Source: Odontesthes bonariensis
Lineage: Eukaryota > Chordata > Actinopteri > Atheriniformes > Atherinopsidae
DNA length: 64,000 nucleotides
Reading direction: 5' to 3'
Assembly (NCBI RefSeq): GCF_027942865.1
Contig: NC_134517.1
Location: forward strand, 11,138,275-11,202,274
Shown in pieces: positions 1-10,139 of this stretch (position 1 is the stretch's first letter; the number at the start of each line of letters is the position of its first letter). The position numbers were made by a program, and so were the translations under genes. The notes under the pieces are model-generated. The model did not search any database, had not been told where the DNA came from, and was given only the letters and a program-made list of their open reading frames with translations.

Positions 1-67
1 GGCTGCGATCCGCAGAGGGGTGCAGGGCAGGCAGCCGCAGCACCACACCGACTTCTCGTTGATGCGC
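1..67 (-). CDS. asb1: asb1 internal coding exon (partial, runs off left edge)
   Basis: Read on the minus strand this exon follows a ttccag acceptor (68-70) and encodes RINEKSVWCCGCLPCTPLRI, which I recognise as the start of the ankyrin region of ASB1, an ankyrin-repeat and SOCS-box protein. ASB proteins are substrate receptors of cullin-5 E3 ubiquitin ligases. The exon supplies the last base of the arginine codon left open by the exon at 314-452, so the two join in frame. The rest of the ankyrin repeats and the SOCS box lie outside the window. Identity rests on family recognition; a related ASB is possible but less likely given the flanking traf3ip1. Confidence 0.85.
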
Positions 68-313
68 CTGGAACCCAAAGAGAGAAGGGACAAGTGCAGC
101 GTCTCAAAACTGTCTTTCTTCCATCTTTTATACCTGCAATAGAAAATCCTTTTCCACGTCCAAATTACAGACTGTGTTTGTTTGTAGTTTTAGCTCCATG
201 TATTCATGAATTTGTATGATATTTTCAACACTATTAGACTTTTATATTTTTCTCGATTATCTTCGAAGAGAAGAACATTGTAGCTGTGTTGTCTTATCAT
301 TACTTTGCCTCAC

Positions 314-452
314 CGTCTGAAGCTGTCCTCCTGCAGCAGGTTCCTCAGGGTGTCCATGTCGCCCACGTAGGCGGCGTTGTGGAGCCGCATGTCGTCCTGC
401 TCCAGAGGTTTGTCGCAGAACTGCTCCTGGAGCCATTCCTTCAGGTTACGAC
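314..452 (-). CDS. asb1: asb1 N-terminal coding exon
   Basis: This minus-strand exon is bounded by a cag acceptor (453-455) and a gtgag donor (309-313). It encodes GRNLKEWLQEQFCDKP followed by the first ankyrin-like stretch RLHNAAYVGDMDTLRNLLQE, the ASB1 N-terminus. It begins with two bases of a glycine codon, so an upstream exon carrying the start codon is expected. I could not place that exon in the repeat-rich sequence to the right. Splicing to 1-67 restores an RRR stretch. In tetrapods ASB1 lies beside TRAF3IP1, which fits the downstream minus-strand gene at 14.7-35.4 kb. Confidence 0.85.
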
Positions 453-667
453 CTGACGGTGACAGACATATATGCAGAAAACTGAAACAGAAAACTTGTA
501 AATGTCTTTTTTGACTAAACACAAGTCATTTACTTTAACTGTGCTGCAGGAAACCTGAGAAGCAAAGTCATACTCACTCCTCTTTACAATGCTGCTTCAG
601 TTCATTGAGGTTTGTGGACATTTGCTTATGAAATTAATCATTTGGAATGAAATTGAATGAAAACTGA

Positions 668-715
668 ATGAAAACATACTTTATCCCAAAGGGCAATTAC
701 ACTGTTGCAGTATGT
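668..715 (-). repeat. Teleost LINE-type tail fragment (actttat..cccaaag)
   Basis: The string acttTATcccaaagggcaatt is a decayed copy of a tail motif common in fish non-LTR retrotransposons. Related copies occur here near 3058, 26090 and 36283, all in the same orientation. Assigned from memory of fish repeats; no consensus could be searched. Confidence 0.45.
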
Positions 716-800
716 TTTCAAACAACCATTATAAGGTCTCATGATGCATTGTTACTGCTGCTGGGAGGAATGTGTTATATTGTGGTTGAAGAAGCCTTAT

Positions 801-1523
801 GCTGCGTGTACACCAAGAGCGACCTACGCTACCCGAGCGCCGGAAATCATTATTTCTCTATGGAGGGCGAGCTAACTGGGCGACCAGAGCGGATTCGTCA
901 GGGGCGAAGAGAACTGAGCGACCAGAGCAGATTCCAGCGATTAAACTCAAGCTAACTTTATGGTAATGAGCTATGACGCGTTTCGGCGAAAACCAATGAC
1001 AATCCACCGATTGTAGGGGTCCGACAATCCGCGGGGTTCGTGGAAACAGACGTGTAAACTTTGGTTCCTATCCAAACAATAGTCGTTTAATCCTGAGACT
1101 GTTGCAATTGCCGTGTCGAGTGCTTCAATACAATAGTGTAGTAACCCCACGCATACCTTTCTCACTGCAATTTAGTTTTATTTCGGATTTATTTCGGATT
1201 TTATTTCGAATTTAGTTTATTTTCACAGCTGCCTCTGCTATTCCTGCTCTTCTCAGGTGTACCTAATGTAGTCTTACATAATTTGTAACGTGATGTATAT
1301 CTTGTATAACAAATTGTAAATAACAACACGTTTATTTGTGTCCCTGCCCTCTCTTTCCTCATTTGTTCTTTTTCTTGCGGGGGTGCTGCACAGCCGCGGG
1401 GCCTTTAAAAATTGAACAGTGACGTCACGAGCTACCGAAGCTACCAAAGCAAATTCTCAAGCGAAGCTTCTCCAGCTACCGAAGCTACCAGGTAGCGTAG
1501 GTCGCGCTTGGTGTACACGCAGC
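801..1523. mobile_element. MITE with about 33-bp terminal inverted repeats
   Basis: The left end GCTGCGTGTACACCAAGAGC (then gacctacgctacc) is matched by its reverse complement at the right end, ggtagcgtaggtcgcgcttg followed by gtgtacacgcagc, with one mismatch over about 33 bp. The 723-bp interior has no coding potential that I recognise. Left and right flanks do not give a clear target-site duplication, so the superfamily is unassigned. It lies between asb1 and b2m. Confidence 0.75.
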
Positions 1524-1602
1524 ATTGTACCGATAATACTCCATCGTTTCAACACAATATTAGATGGTGCTCAGTGTTTTTCTGTTATGTTCATAAACAA
1601 TA

Positions 1603-2283
1603 GCCCCTTTCACACTGCCGAATAACCCGTGTTTAATCCACGAATTTAGCGTGTCCGCTGTTGCGTTCACACTGACGACCCGGGCTGCCGCGTCAACTCG
1701 ACTCCCCTTCCGACCCGCGTCGGACCCTAGTCTTTTTGCCGAGCCGAGTTTGGTGTGAACGCAATCGACGCGGGTCGGACGTGGGCGTGGCGTGACGTGA
1801 GGAGTTTAAAAGACAGAATGGACAGCTGATACAGAACAACAGCGACAGGTGAGGACAAGTTTTACTCTGTTTTAGCCTACATCAAGTTCCAGACATTTTT
1901 TAATATGGCCAACTGGGGAGACAAGGAGGTCCGCGAGCTCCTCAGCCTCCGAGCAGAGGACGTTATTTACCGCCTCGGCGGCATCCCACGTTGTAACCAT
2001 CCACACCCCGTAAAATAACATCTCCATGAACTGCATATACAATAGCAAAAACGAGTCCTCAAGGTGTATTTCACCCTACCTCCGACGCATGGCTTGTGCC
2101 TACGTCATTGTACACGCCCAGCATTTTATGTGTTTCGTGTGACGCTTTGCCACTATGCAACGCCCCCTGAACTCGGCTTCAGGCGACACGGGTCACCAAC
2201 ACGCCAAGCGTTCACATTGCTCGACGCGGGTCGAAGGTGCAATTTGGACCCGCTAAGATAGCGGGTCGCAGTGTGAAAGGGGC
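1603..2283. mobile_element. PIF/Harbinger-like MITE with Myb/SANT-like relic
   Basis: The ends gcccctttcacactgc and gcagtgtgaaaggggc are perfect inverted repeats, giving a 681-bp element. Inside, from 1904, an ATG opens MANWGDKEVRELLSLRAEDV, which resembles the start of a Myb/SANT-like (MADF-type) DNA-binding domain as carried by PIF/Harbinger partner proteins; the frame is lost soon after. The 3-bp target-site duplication expected for Harbinger is not clean at the flanks, so the class call is inferred from the Myb-like piece. Confidence 0.65.
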
Positions 2284-2286
2284 TTA

Positions 2287-2515
2287 TGAAACCAGATGAA
2301 CCAAATAGGTCGGTCAGACTACAAGCATGTCTTAAAGACATAAAGATCTGGATGACTCAGAACTGTCTGCTTCTAAATTCAGACAAAACTGAAGTCGTTA
2401 TCTTTGGACCTGAGCTTCAGGAATTGACTGCCTGGCTATACATTTACTCTAGATGGCATTTCTTCGGCTTCTAGTACTACAGTGAGGAACCTTGGAGTTA
2501 TTTTTTATCATCACA
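2287..2515 (+). mobile_element. LINE reverse-transcriptase fragment (L2/CR1-like)
   Basis: A plus-strand stretch encodes RLQACLKDIKIWMTQNCLLL followed by NSDKTEVVIFGPE, then after a frame change TVRNLGVIF. This is the conserved block near the C-terminal end of L2/CR1-type reverse transcriptases (leucine-rich thumb region, then the NLGV motif). It is a dead fragment directly abutting the Harbinger-like MITE on its left. Confidence 0.7.
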
Positions 2516-2539
2516 GCACCACCACCATCCTTGAAAGTT

Positions 2540-3000
2540 AGTATGATGTGTTTTTGCAGATTCATTGTGTTTGGTGTTCCCCTAACATGCTGATGTGAAT
2601 TTGGAGCAAACATCTCCACTTTGGTCTGATCTGTCCAAAGGACATTGTTCCAGACGTCTTGTGGTTTCCTTTAGATGCAGCTTTACAAACCTAAGCCATG
2701 CTGCCATGTTCTTTTTAGAGAGAAGAGGCTTTCTCCTGCAACTATTCCAAACAAGCCATACTTGTTCAGTCTTTTTCTAACTGTGCCGTCATGAACTTTA
2801 ACCTTTAACACGCTAACTGAGGCCTGTAGAGTCTGAGATGTAGCTCTTGGCTTTTTGACCTTGGGGTGAAGCTGCTGGGACGTCCACTCCTGGGAAGATT
2901 GACAGCTGTCCTGAATGTCCTACACTTGAATAATTTTTCTCTCTGTAGAATGACGGACTCCAAATTTGTTTGGAAAATCACCTAATAAACCTCCCTTGAA
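2540..3000 (-). mobile_element. Tc1/mariner relic, antisense
   Basis: The sequence reads as the reverse complement of a fish Tc1-like transposase gene: on the minus strand it carries the helix-turn-helix part and the following segment with many disabling changes. About 170 bp (2795-2965) is nearly identical to 20340-20505, which shows the same family at a second place; the plus-strand copy at 42770-44350 is a third member. Confidence 0.75.
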
Positions 3001-3057
3001 TAATAGGTATGTATTTTAGATCTGAAAAGGACCAAATGACTTCTACATAGAATAGAA

Positions 3058-3290
3058 AAATACTTTACTCATCCCCCAATGGGCGAAATTCAAATTAGTC
3101 AAGTAGCTCAAAAAATTATTAATATTTACAATGATTGTATATTAACAACAATAATAGTACCAATTCTAATAAAAATACTACTACTAACTAATAATAATAA
3201 TAATAATAATAAATGACTAAATAAATAAAAACATTAAAAATAAAAATGTAAAAAAACCCAAAAAAACATGTAACCTTATCATTTAAAAAG
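3058..3290. repeat. Retroelement tail plus AT-rich microsatellite
   Basis: The string tactttactcatcccccaa is a decayed copy of the LINE-type tail motif also seen near 668, 26090 and 36283. It is followed by AT-rich sequence with a short (taa)n run near 3190-3212. No coding content is seen. Confidence 0.45.
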
Positions 3291-4010
3291 GTATAGTTTC
3301 TTTTTTCACGACTCTCGTGACCCTTTGATAAAATCAATTAAATTCTTTATTTGGTTAAATTAAATAAAAGTAAAATTAGTAATGTACAACAGTTGGGCTT
3401 CCAGAAGCCACAGACTGGCCCACTCAGCTCTACATGACACTGAGGATATGCGCCCTGCTTCTGGACGGCTCTCTGGAGCTTTCTATGCAGTCCTACCATG
3501 CAGCACGTGAAAGCACACACATGCTGGTCTGTGAGGAAGGGTCATCTTCAGTCACGGTGCATGGGGACACGGTTACCTGCAGCGGTGGCACTGGGCAGCT
3601 CAGAGACAGTGATGAGCGGAGGGAAAGGGATACTGGGCGGGTCATCAACGTCAGCATCTGGACCGTCGGCCATGCTCCTGAAATGTCACGCAGCGCACCT
3701 CAGAGGACGGACACCGTTTGTGTGCGGAAACAGGAAAGCTGGCGGTCTGGGTTAGACCAGAGACCTCCACATAAACAAGCGTGACTCCGTCCAGCAAGAC
3801 GCCAAGCCACCGCGCTACTTCCGGACTGCGCTCAGCTGCGCCGCACACACACACCACGTGCGTGTCACGTAAGTGGTGTATTTCAATATGCCGAAAGTCA
3901 TTTCGCTGGGTGAGTGGCACTGTACCAAGATGGCCGCCCTGTAGGCTCTGTACTGTATGTGTGTGTCTGTGGGCGGGATTAGAAGCACCGCCCCAAAGTC
4001 TGTTTATCAG

Positions 4011-4045
4011 CTTTTTACTTTCGTTTTTGGATTGCGGAGCTCTCT
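4011..4045. promoter_or_regulatory. Candidate b2m promoter with ISRE-like element
   Basis: About 70-95 bp upstream of the b2m start codon lies ctttttactttcgtttttgg, whose reverse complement contains aaaacgaaagt, close to an interferon-stimulated response element (GAAANNGAAA type). A GC-rich stretch gggcggg sits at 3971. B2M promoters are known to respond to interferon through such elements. The match is imperfect and no TATA box is evident, so this is a candidate only. Confidence 0.35.
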
Positions 4046-4108
4046 CTTCCACAAGAACAATATTCTCTTTATTTTTCTCCTCCCAGAGACCGTCCGGAAG
4101 ACAATACA

Positions 4109-7100
4109 ATGAAGGGATTTGTGTGCGTGGTTCTTCTTCTCTTCCTCATGGACCCTTTAGCAGCCAAACTAGGTAAATATGTCGTGGACACTTTCTTTCT
4201 TGTTCGACTATATTTCCAAATGGCGCTATGCTGCGGAATTCCCCGAAATGGCAGGCTCGTTTCTCAGGATAAATACAACCTTAAATTCACCGCCAACTTC
4301 TTCTCAAAATGAGGGATTTTATTTAGTGGTTCTGCCATGAGTCCAAAGAACTTCTCATAAGTGTATGTTAAAAAAGGACAGTTTAATGCGTCCTGCTTCC
4401 TGGTTTCTGTCACGGTGCTGCGACGTCTTAAAAGTAGAAGCAGTTAAATACACTTGAACCTGTCATCGGATTATTTTGGAGTTGGATTTGAGTTCAATTC
4501 TTTGTAATCATAATTAATTTCAAAATAATCCAGTTCATTTATATAGAGCCAATTCAAACCTAGATAGTAAAAGTCCTGAGGCCCCCGGAGCCTTCACGCG
4601 TTATGTGCGCATTGCGCAACAGGTTTGGCCCTGCGTCATTCAGTAAAATGGTGCGTGTCGTTTTTCACGGTGCCCTACACCAGGGGTTCCCAAACTTTTC
4701 CATGCCAAGGCCCCCCAAACAGTATTAGCTTCTGGCCGGGGACCCCCTTTGCAAACCACAGACAATGCTACAAAATATGTAAAGAAACATCAACTTTTAG
4801 AACGCATTTTCTTTCTTTTATTCACGGACAGTAGCTCGCTGTGTGAATGCAGCCTGACTAAATGCTCTTCTTTACGTCTGAAGAAGTCTGCCGGATGTTT
4901 TTGTATCAAGTGACGCTGAAGTTTCGAAGGTTTTAAACACTCATTTGAGAGGGTCTGCAGACAGAGGACGCATTTCGGGCAATCGTGGCCATTTTTCTGT
5001 ATGGCTGTAAAGCCAAACTTAATGTATGCTGCATCATACTTTCTGATTTTAGTTGGCCAGTTCTTTCGGTCTCTTCCTTGTCAAAAATCTGTCCGTTTTG
5101 GCTAAGCTAGCTACCCGCTAGCTTGAGGAGCAGAGGAGCAGAGCAGCTTGAGAACAGGCGCAAACCGCCAGATCTGCGATGTTTTGACTGGCAGCCAATC
5201 AGAAAGACAAGCATGGCCAATAACATTTCCATATGATATATTATTATAAATTGTATGTTACAATACTGATTTAAAAAATGTGACAATTTTTTTATAATGA
5301 TGTTTAAAAAAAATGTAATTCTATTTTTTTATTTTTGCATTTTTTTCTTATCTTCACTCCAAATTTCTGAGGCGCCCCCTGGCGACCCCCATTTTGAATA
5401 CCACTGGCCTACACCAGGGATGGATGTAGTCTATGTCAATGTAGTCTTACCAGGTGTACAGTTAGGTAAATGCAACTCAGTTTGTAAGGACCTGCTAATT
5501 TATTATGATACATAAAACCTTAGAATTGAAAAGGGTTTACTTTCATTTTCACGTGACTAAGTCGTGCCAAACTAAAACAGCATAACTTTTCACAACTATA
5601 TTACATAAAGAGCACATTTTACAGTTTTACTTGACTGGATTTATTTCTTTTCAAATTTGCCTATTTTAGACCTCTAACTATGCCAGCTTTAAAGCTATAA
5701 CAAATGATTATGAAACCTGTATTGGCTTGTTCTTCCCAACAACCTCTATGACCAGGGGCGGGGTTAAACCAAAGGGTGACACAGCAGTTTATATCATTAT
5801 GGCAGACACTGATAGGCGACTGATTCTTCCTTATGCGCTCTGTTCAGTGTTCAATCACCTGCGTATGGTAGTGATGAACAGAAATGCAAACGAGCCTACT
5901 CAGTAGCATCATGAGGGAGCAAACCTTATCAGCAGACTAGAAGCTTTCAAAAATACCACAGTGTCCAAAAAGAAATGAAACTGACAGGAAATGTGACCAC
6001 ATGATGTGATTTAACCTCAGTGAACTTTCATTTTCCACCCATTTAGTACAGTATGTAGTACATGGCCTGTGTTTGCATTACAGCGGTGAAACTGATGTGA
6101 GAGTAATATGGAGCAGCAGCTTTTGAATCAGGTTCTGGTTTTTTCTGTACATGTGTTGAAGGTTCTCTGTTTCTCACCAGCTGCTCCAAAGGTTCAGGTG
6201 TACAGCCGTACACCAGGGGACTTAGGAAAAGCCAACATATTGATCTGTCACGTCAGTGGCTTCTACCCACCAGAAATTACCATCAAGTTGCTCAAGAATG
6301 ACAAGGAAATTCCGGGTACCATTCAGACCGACCTGGCCTTCGAGGAGAACTGGCATTACCACCTTACCAAGCATGTTCCTTTCACTCCAGTGTCAGGGGA
6401 GAAGTTTGTTTGCAGAGTGACCCACATGGGAAAGGAAACTAACTATGTTTGGGGTATGTATGCTGTTCTTTTTATTAAACATTGTTCTGACCATTGAGTG
6501 CAGTGTTCTTAAAGCTGTGTTTCAGCCACAGGGTCTCCTTTGGTTAGGTTAGGGGCTCCTTTGCTTGAACCTCTTCTTCTTCACTGCAGGAACCAGAGCT
6601 TAAATAAAGCACAGGAGAGATTTTACTGCTGTGGTCAAATGGCCTGAGAAGAGAATAATAATTCTGATAATGAGAGAAAAGCAGCAGAAATGTTTTCTGT
6701 ATGCTTCACAGTGCGTACATTTCTGATCGCAGCACATCTCCCTGAGAAGGTGCCATGTTGACACATTCTGCAGCTGAGGCACACCTCCTCCTCGCTGCAT
6801 CTTTACAGGACTTTACGCCACATAGGAAACACAGACATCAGTTTTGGTCTGAGGGAATCATTTGAGGTCCTTGTACAAAATTCGCTGAGATTAAGTATCA
6901 GGTGCTTTAGGTTGAAATGAAACTTAAATAAAGTTCTACGTGGTTTAAAATGTAAAGTTTTGGAATCATTTTTACATATTACCACTCTCTGCATTTAACA
7001 TTGGTAACTTCATTTGTTTCAGTATCATTAATATCAGGGTTATTAATGATACTGGTCCGGTAGATCCCTGACTATCCCATTAGTGCTTCTGAATTGGCCT

Positions 7101-7454
7101 AAAGGATGGAATGGTAACCCTGGACAAATGTTAAAGTATTATTTAATAATGACACTGTCTTTACAGTTTGTTTGAAAAGTAAATAATTTTTTAGGAGCAA
7201 AGATAGTTCCCAGTATAAACGTTGGATTGCCCACTCTTTGTATCAGTATCCATTAGTATACAGCTATTATCTGTTATTATCCATCAAAGGAACCAAAACA
7301 GAATTCTATCAAGGTTCTCTTGATAGCATTCGTTGATAAAAAGCCTGTGAAAAGTTTAGTTGTATAAGTTTCAGTGTTTTTACAGCATAAACCGCCAGAA
7401 TGTGAGTTAAAATGAACTTTTTTTGTGTTTCTCACTACAGAATCAGACATGTAA
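4109..7454 (+). CDS. b2m: Beta-2-microglobulin, complete (3 coding exons)
   Basis: Coding exons are 4109-4172, 6181-6453 and 7441-7454, all with GT-AG borders; joined they give 116 codons plus TAA. B2m is the secreted light chain that pairs non-covalently with MHC class I heavy chains in the ER and at the cell surface. Residues 1-20 are a hydrophobic signal peptide (MKGFVCVVLLLFLMDPLAAK). The mature part opens APKVQVYSRTPGDLGKAN and is one C1-set immunoglobulin domain: cysteines C44 (LICHVSGF) and C99 (FVCRVTHM) form the expected disulphide around W79. The chain ends NYVWESDM, the last residues coming from a 14-nt coding piece of exon 3. Length equals the usual fish b2m. Intron 1 carries a hAT derivative (4681-5406). 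Identity is secure. Confidence 0.96.
4681..5406 (-). mobile_element. hAT deletion derivative (ZBED5-like relic) in b2m intron 1
   Basis: The element begins caggggttcccaaac and ends cactg. It is flanked by 8-bp duplications ccctacac (4673-4680) and gcctacac (5407-5414) that differ at one base, diagnostic of hAT. Read on the minus strand, about 5070-4800 encodes GHDCPKCVLCLQTLSNECLK, then QRHLIQKHPADFF, the N-terminal zinc-finger-like region typical of ZBED5/GTF2IRD2-type hAT transposases. The catalytic domain is absent, so it is non-autonomous. Confidence 0.85.
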
Positions 7455-8356
7455 ATGTGCTGCTTCAGGTATGTACCACATTAGCTGTCGCTGCTTTTTA
7501 CTCGTTGACACATTAGTGCACTGAGTGACTTCCCTGTGTTTTTTCCCTCCTTATGTGACAGCCCCAGGTGTCCTGTGTGAGGGATGGAGATGGGAGTGTT
7601 CCTGGAGTCTTGGAGTTGTTTATAATCTTGAGTTTCCCTCCAGAAGTTTTAGCACTTTGAACTGGGTTTGGTGTGTATGTCACCCAGCTCACATACTTTT
7701 TTCCGCATTTTGCCTCATGGCTTTCATGGCTTTACTGAGTGTGTTTAGTGATAATCTGCGGTGTGTAACTGACTCGCAGCAGTGATCAGTGAATAAGGTG
7801 CAGACCACTGAAGATGAGTGAAAAAGAAATCTTCATAATTACTGTGCATGAGTGAATATAAAAATAATCTTTGGTGACGTATCGGCCTGTCGTGTTGTTA
7901 CTGGACAGGTGGCATCAGTGAAATTGGAGTGGGCATGCACCCTCACAACAAAAACAAATCAGGCTTTCTTATTGGGAGTGATATATTAAATCTTTGCATT
8001 CCTTCGTGTGTTTGATCATATTTTCTCTGTACAAGCTACAAAACCTAATAGTTCTAAGTTTATGTGAGAGAAGTATAGCTTAAATACATGCACAAAATGT
8101 AAGTAATATACTTTTCTTAAATTTCTGTTTAGTCGGAAGTCCATAGTTGTACTTTGCACTGTATTGGATGAATACATTTTATAAGTATGGTTGTGTAATG
8201 AAAACATATCAAGTTGAATAAATTTGGGAAAACATGTCGTTCTGTCAGTGTTTGGCATTGACAGCCTGTAAAACCCACAATATAATTTTGGGCTTGGGTA
8301 TGAGTACATTCGCACATTGCGCTGCCTGTGGTATGAAATGTGCTATATAAATAAAG
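7455..8356 (+). other. b2m 3' UTR with an intron and polyadenylation signals
   Basis: After the stop codon exon 3 runs to a gtatgt donor (exon end 7468). A pyrimidine-rich tract and tgacag acceptor place a further untranslated exon from 7562. Candidate AATAAA signals lie at 8217-8222 and 8350-8355; the second sits in a repeat tail. A 3' UTR intron is usual for b2m genes. The stop codon is only 14 nt upstream of the junction, so no nonsense-mediated decay is expected. Confidence 0.6.
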
Positions 8357-8376
8357 ATGCCTTGCCTTGAGTAGTC
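8318..8376 (+). repeat. Teleost repeat tail (gctatataaataaag..gccttgcc)
   Basis: The string atgtgctatataaataaag with gccttgcc after it recurs in reverse orientation at 41895-41930 and in decayed form near 51437. It is a frequent 3' end of fish SINE/LINE elements. Here it also supplies a possible polyadenylation signal for b2m. Confidence 0.5.
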
Positions 8377-8795
8377 AGTGTCTTACCTCCAGGAGATGGC
8401 ATTTATGTGAGTAAGCTCCATCATTTAAAGGGAAAACACTTCCAAATCCTCAGATGAGGGGAAATGGGGAACAGATCAGTTTTGAAACCTTACAAAGATA
8501 CTTAAAGCCTTACTAAACAAATGGTTCTTTTATTAAATAGAAATTAGTTTCAATATTTTAGAAAAAAAACAGATATGCATTTATTTATTCTTGGAGATCT
8601 TCAACACACCATCGGTTGTTCATTTCTACTCACTGAACCTGTTTGTTTCTTGTTGGCCTCGAGGTAAGGCACATTTAACGTCGACTATAAAAATGTGTAA
8701 ACTTCAAGAGGAAGTTGGACTCAGAATCATCTCTTGGAATTTTTAGACACAGTATCTTCAATCCTTGTGGTGCTGCTGATCAAGCTCCCAGCATG

Positions 8796-8807
8796 GGGGG
8801 GGGGGGG
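8796..8807. repeat. Poly-G tract
   Basis: A run of 12 G in otherwise ordinary intergenic DNA between b2m and MITE copy 1. The stretch 8380-9530 otherwise shows no gene that I can support. Confidence 0.7.
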
Positions 8808-9532
8808 GCATGCCAATGCCAAATAAGCCCCTGATCCAGACAAGTGTGAACTTGTTGTTGTGTCTGAGTGCTCCTGGGACTGCAGAAAAAGAAAAGTGTT
8901 CTGTGTTCGCACACAAAGAAAACCCAACACGTCAGTCCTTTAATGGGTAACGTACACCAGGAAGGCATGCAGCTCCACCTCGATGACCAACTGAGATCGT
9001 GGTGGTGCTCTAAAAATAAACGGCCAGAGTCGTGTTGGCTGCTTGCAGACGTCCAGCTTTGTGTAATAAAGGTGATGGAAAAGAAGCACAAAGCTAAAAG
9101 ATTCCAGTTCAGCTGTTGTTATGATTTCAACAGTAGCAGACTGAATGGATGTAGCCATCACAACACCTGGGTATACAATGCACAGGTTAGTTTAGTGGCT
9201 CCAATACACAGGAAATAATCGTTTGGAACTGACTTGTCATGTCTGTTAGCTTTGTTATGTTTTAGGTTCATGGTTAGTCTAGTTTTTTGCCATTTTCCCC
9301 CTCAGTAACTCTTGCCATCAGCTTCACTGTGTTTCTCCCCTCAGCTGCACAAACTTAAAACTATTCATTCAAGTTTTTTGTCAGGTTTTTGTATTCCGGC
9401 TCAGCCGCGCTTTTTGTCGTTTCCTTGAAATAAATCAAGTTTTACTTTGGATATCTGCATCTGGGTCCTTCACCACCACGCCACCTCACCCTACGTGACA
9501 ACTGTGAGCATTATGCACAACTTTGGCCTCAC

Positions 9533-10139
9533 TTAAAGGGATAGTTCGCCTCTTTTGACATGAAGCTGTAAGACATCCCATATTAGCGATATCATTTATG
9601 AACATTGACTTACCCCCCGCTGCGTCCTGTGAGCCGAGTTCCAGCTGAGTTTTGGTGTCCACGAAGGTAGTCCGGCTAGTTGGCTGGGGCTAGAAAAATA
9701 AAGCGTCTTGCTTCTCAAAACAATCGCTTGGCGCCATTTTTGCCTCCCTTGATATCAATGCGTCCAATGTAAACTGTGCAGACCGAAGCGCAGACCGAGC
9801 AGTAAACACCGTAACAGGTGCGGCTATCGCTAGGTGGCTGGACGCATTGATATCAAGGGAGGCAAAAATAGCGCCAAGCGATGTGAGGTCTGACTTTTTC
9901 ATCGAGAACGATTTTGTGATGCAAATGTATTACTCTTTTGAACGCATATTGTTTTGAGAAGCAAGACGCTTTATTTTTCTAGCCCCAGCCAACTAGCCGG
10001 ACTACCTTCGTGGACACCAAAACTCAGCTGGAACTCGGCTCACAGGACGCAGCGGGGGGTAAGTCAATGTTCATAAATGATATTGCTAATATGGGATGTC
10101 ATACAGCTTCATGTCAAAAGAGGCAAACTATCCCTTTAA
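9533..10139. mobile_element. Palindromic TTAA-flanked MITE, copy 1
   Basis: The left arm from TTAAAGGGATAGTTCGCC and the right arm ending AACTATCCCTTTAA are reverse complements over roughly 180 bp. A second inverted pair lies nearer the centre (tgatatcaatgcg and cgcattgatatcaa, near 9750 and 9842). The four bases TTAA close both ends, as for piggyBac-type insertions. The left arm lacks about 70 bp that the right arm keeps (atgcgttcaaaagagtaat and on), so the hairpin has a bulge. Other copies: 39936-40584, 51042-51409, 58315-58943. Confidence 0.88.

Noticed and set aside
3434-4176. Overlapping open frames upstream of b2m on both strands
   Set aside because: No recognisable domain, overlapping on both strands in GC-richer promoter-proximal DNA; the true b2m start with signal peptide is at 4109.
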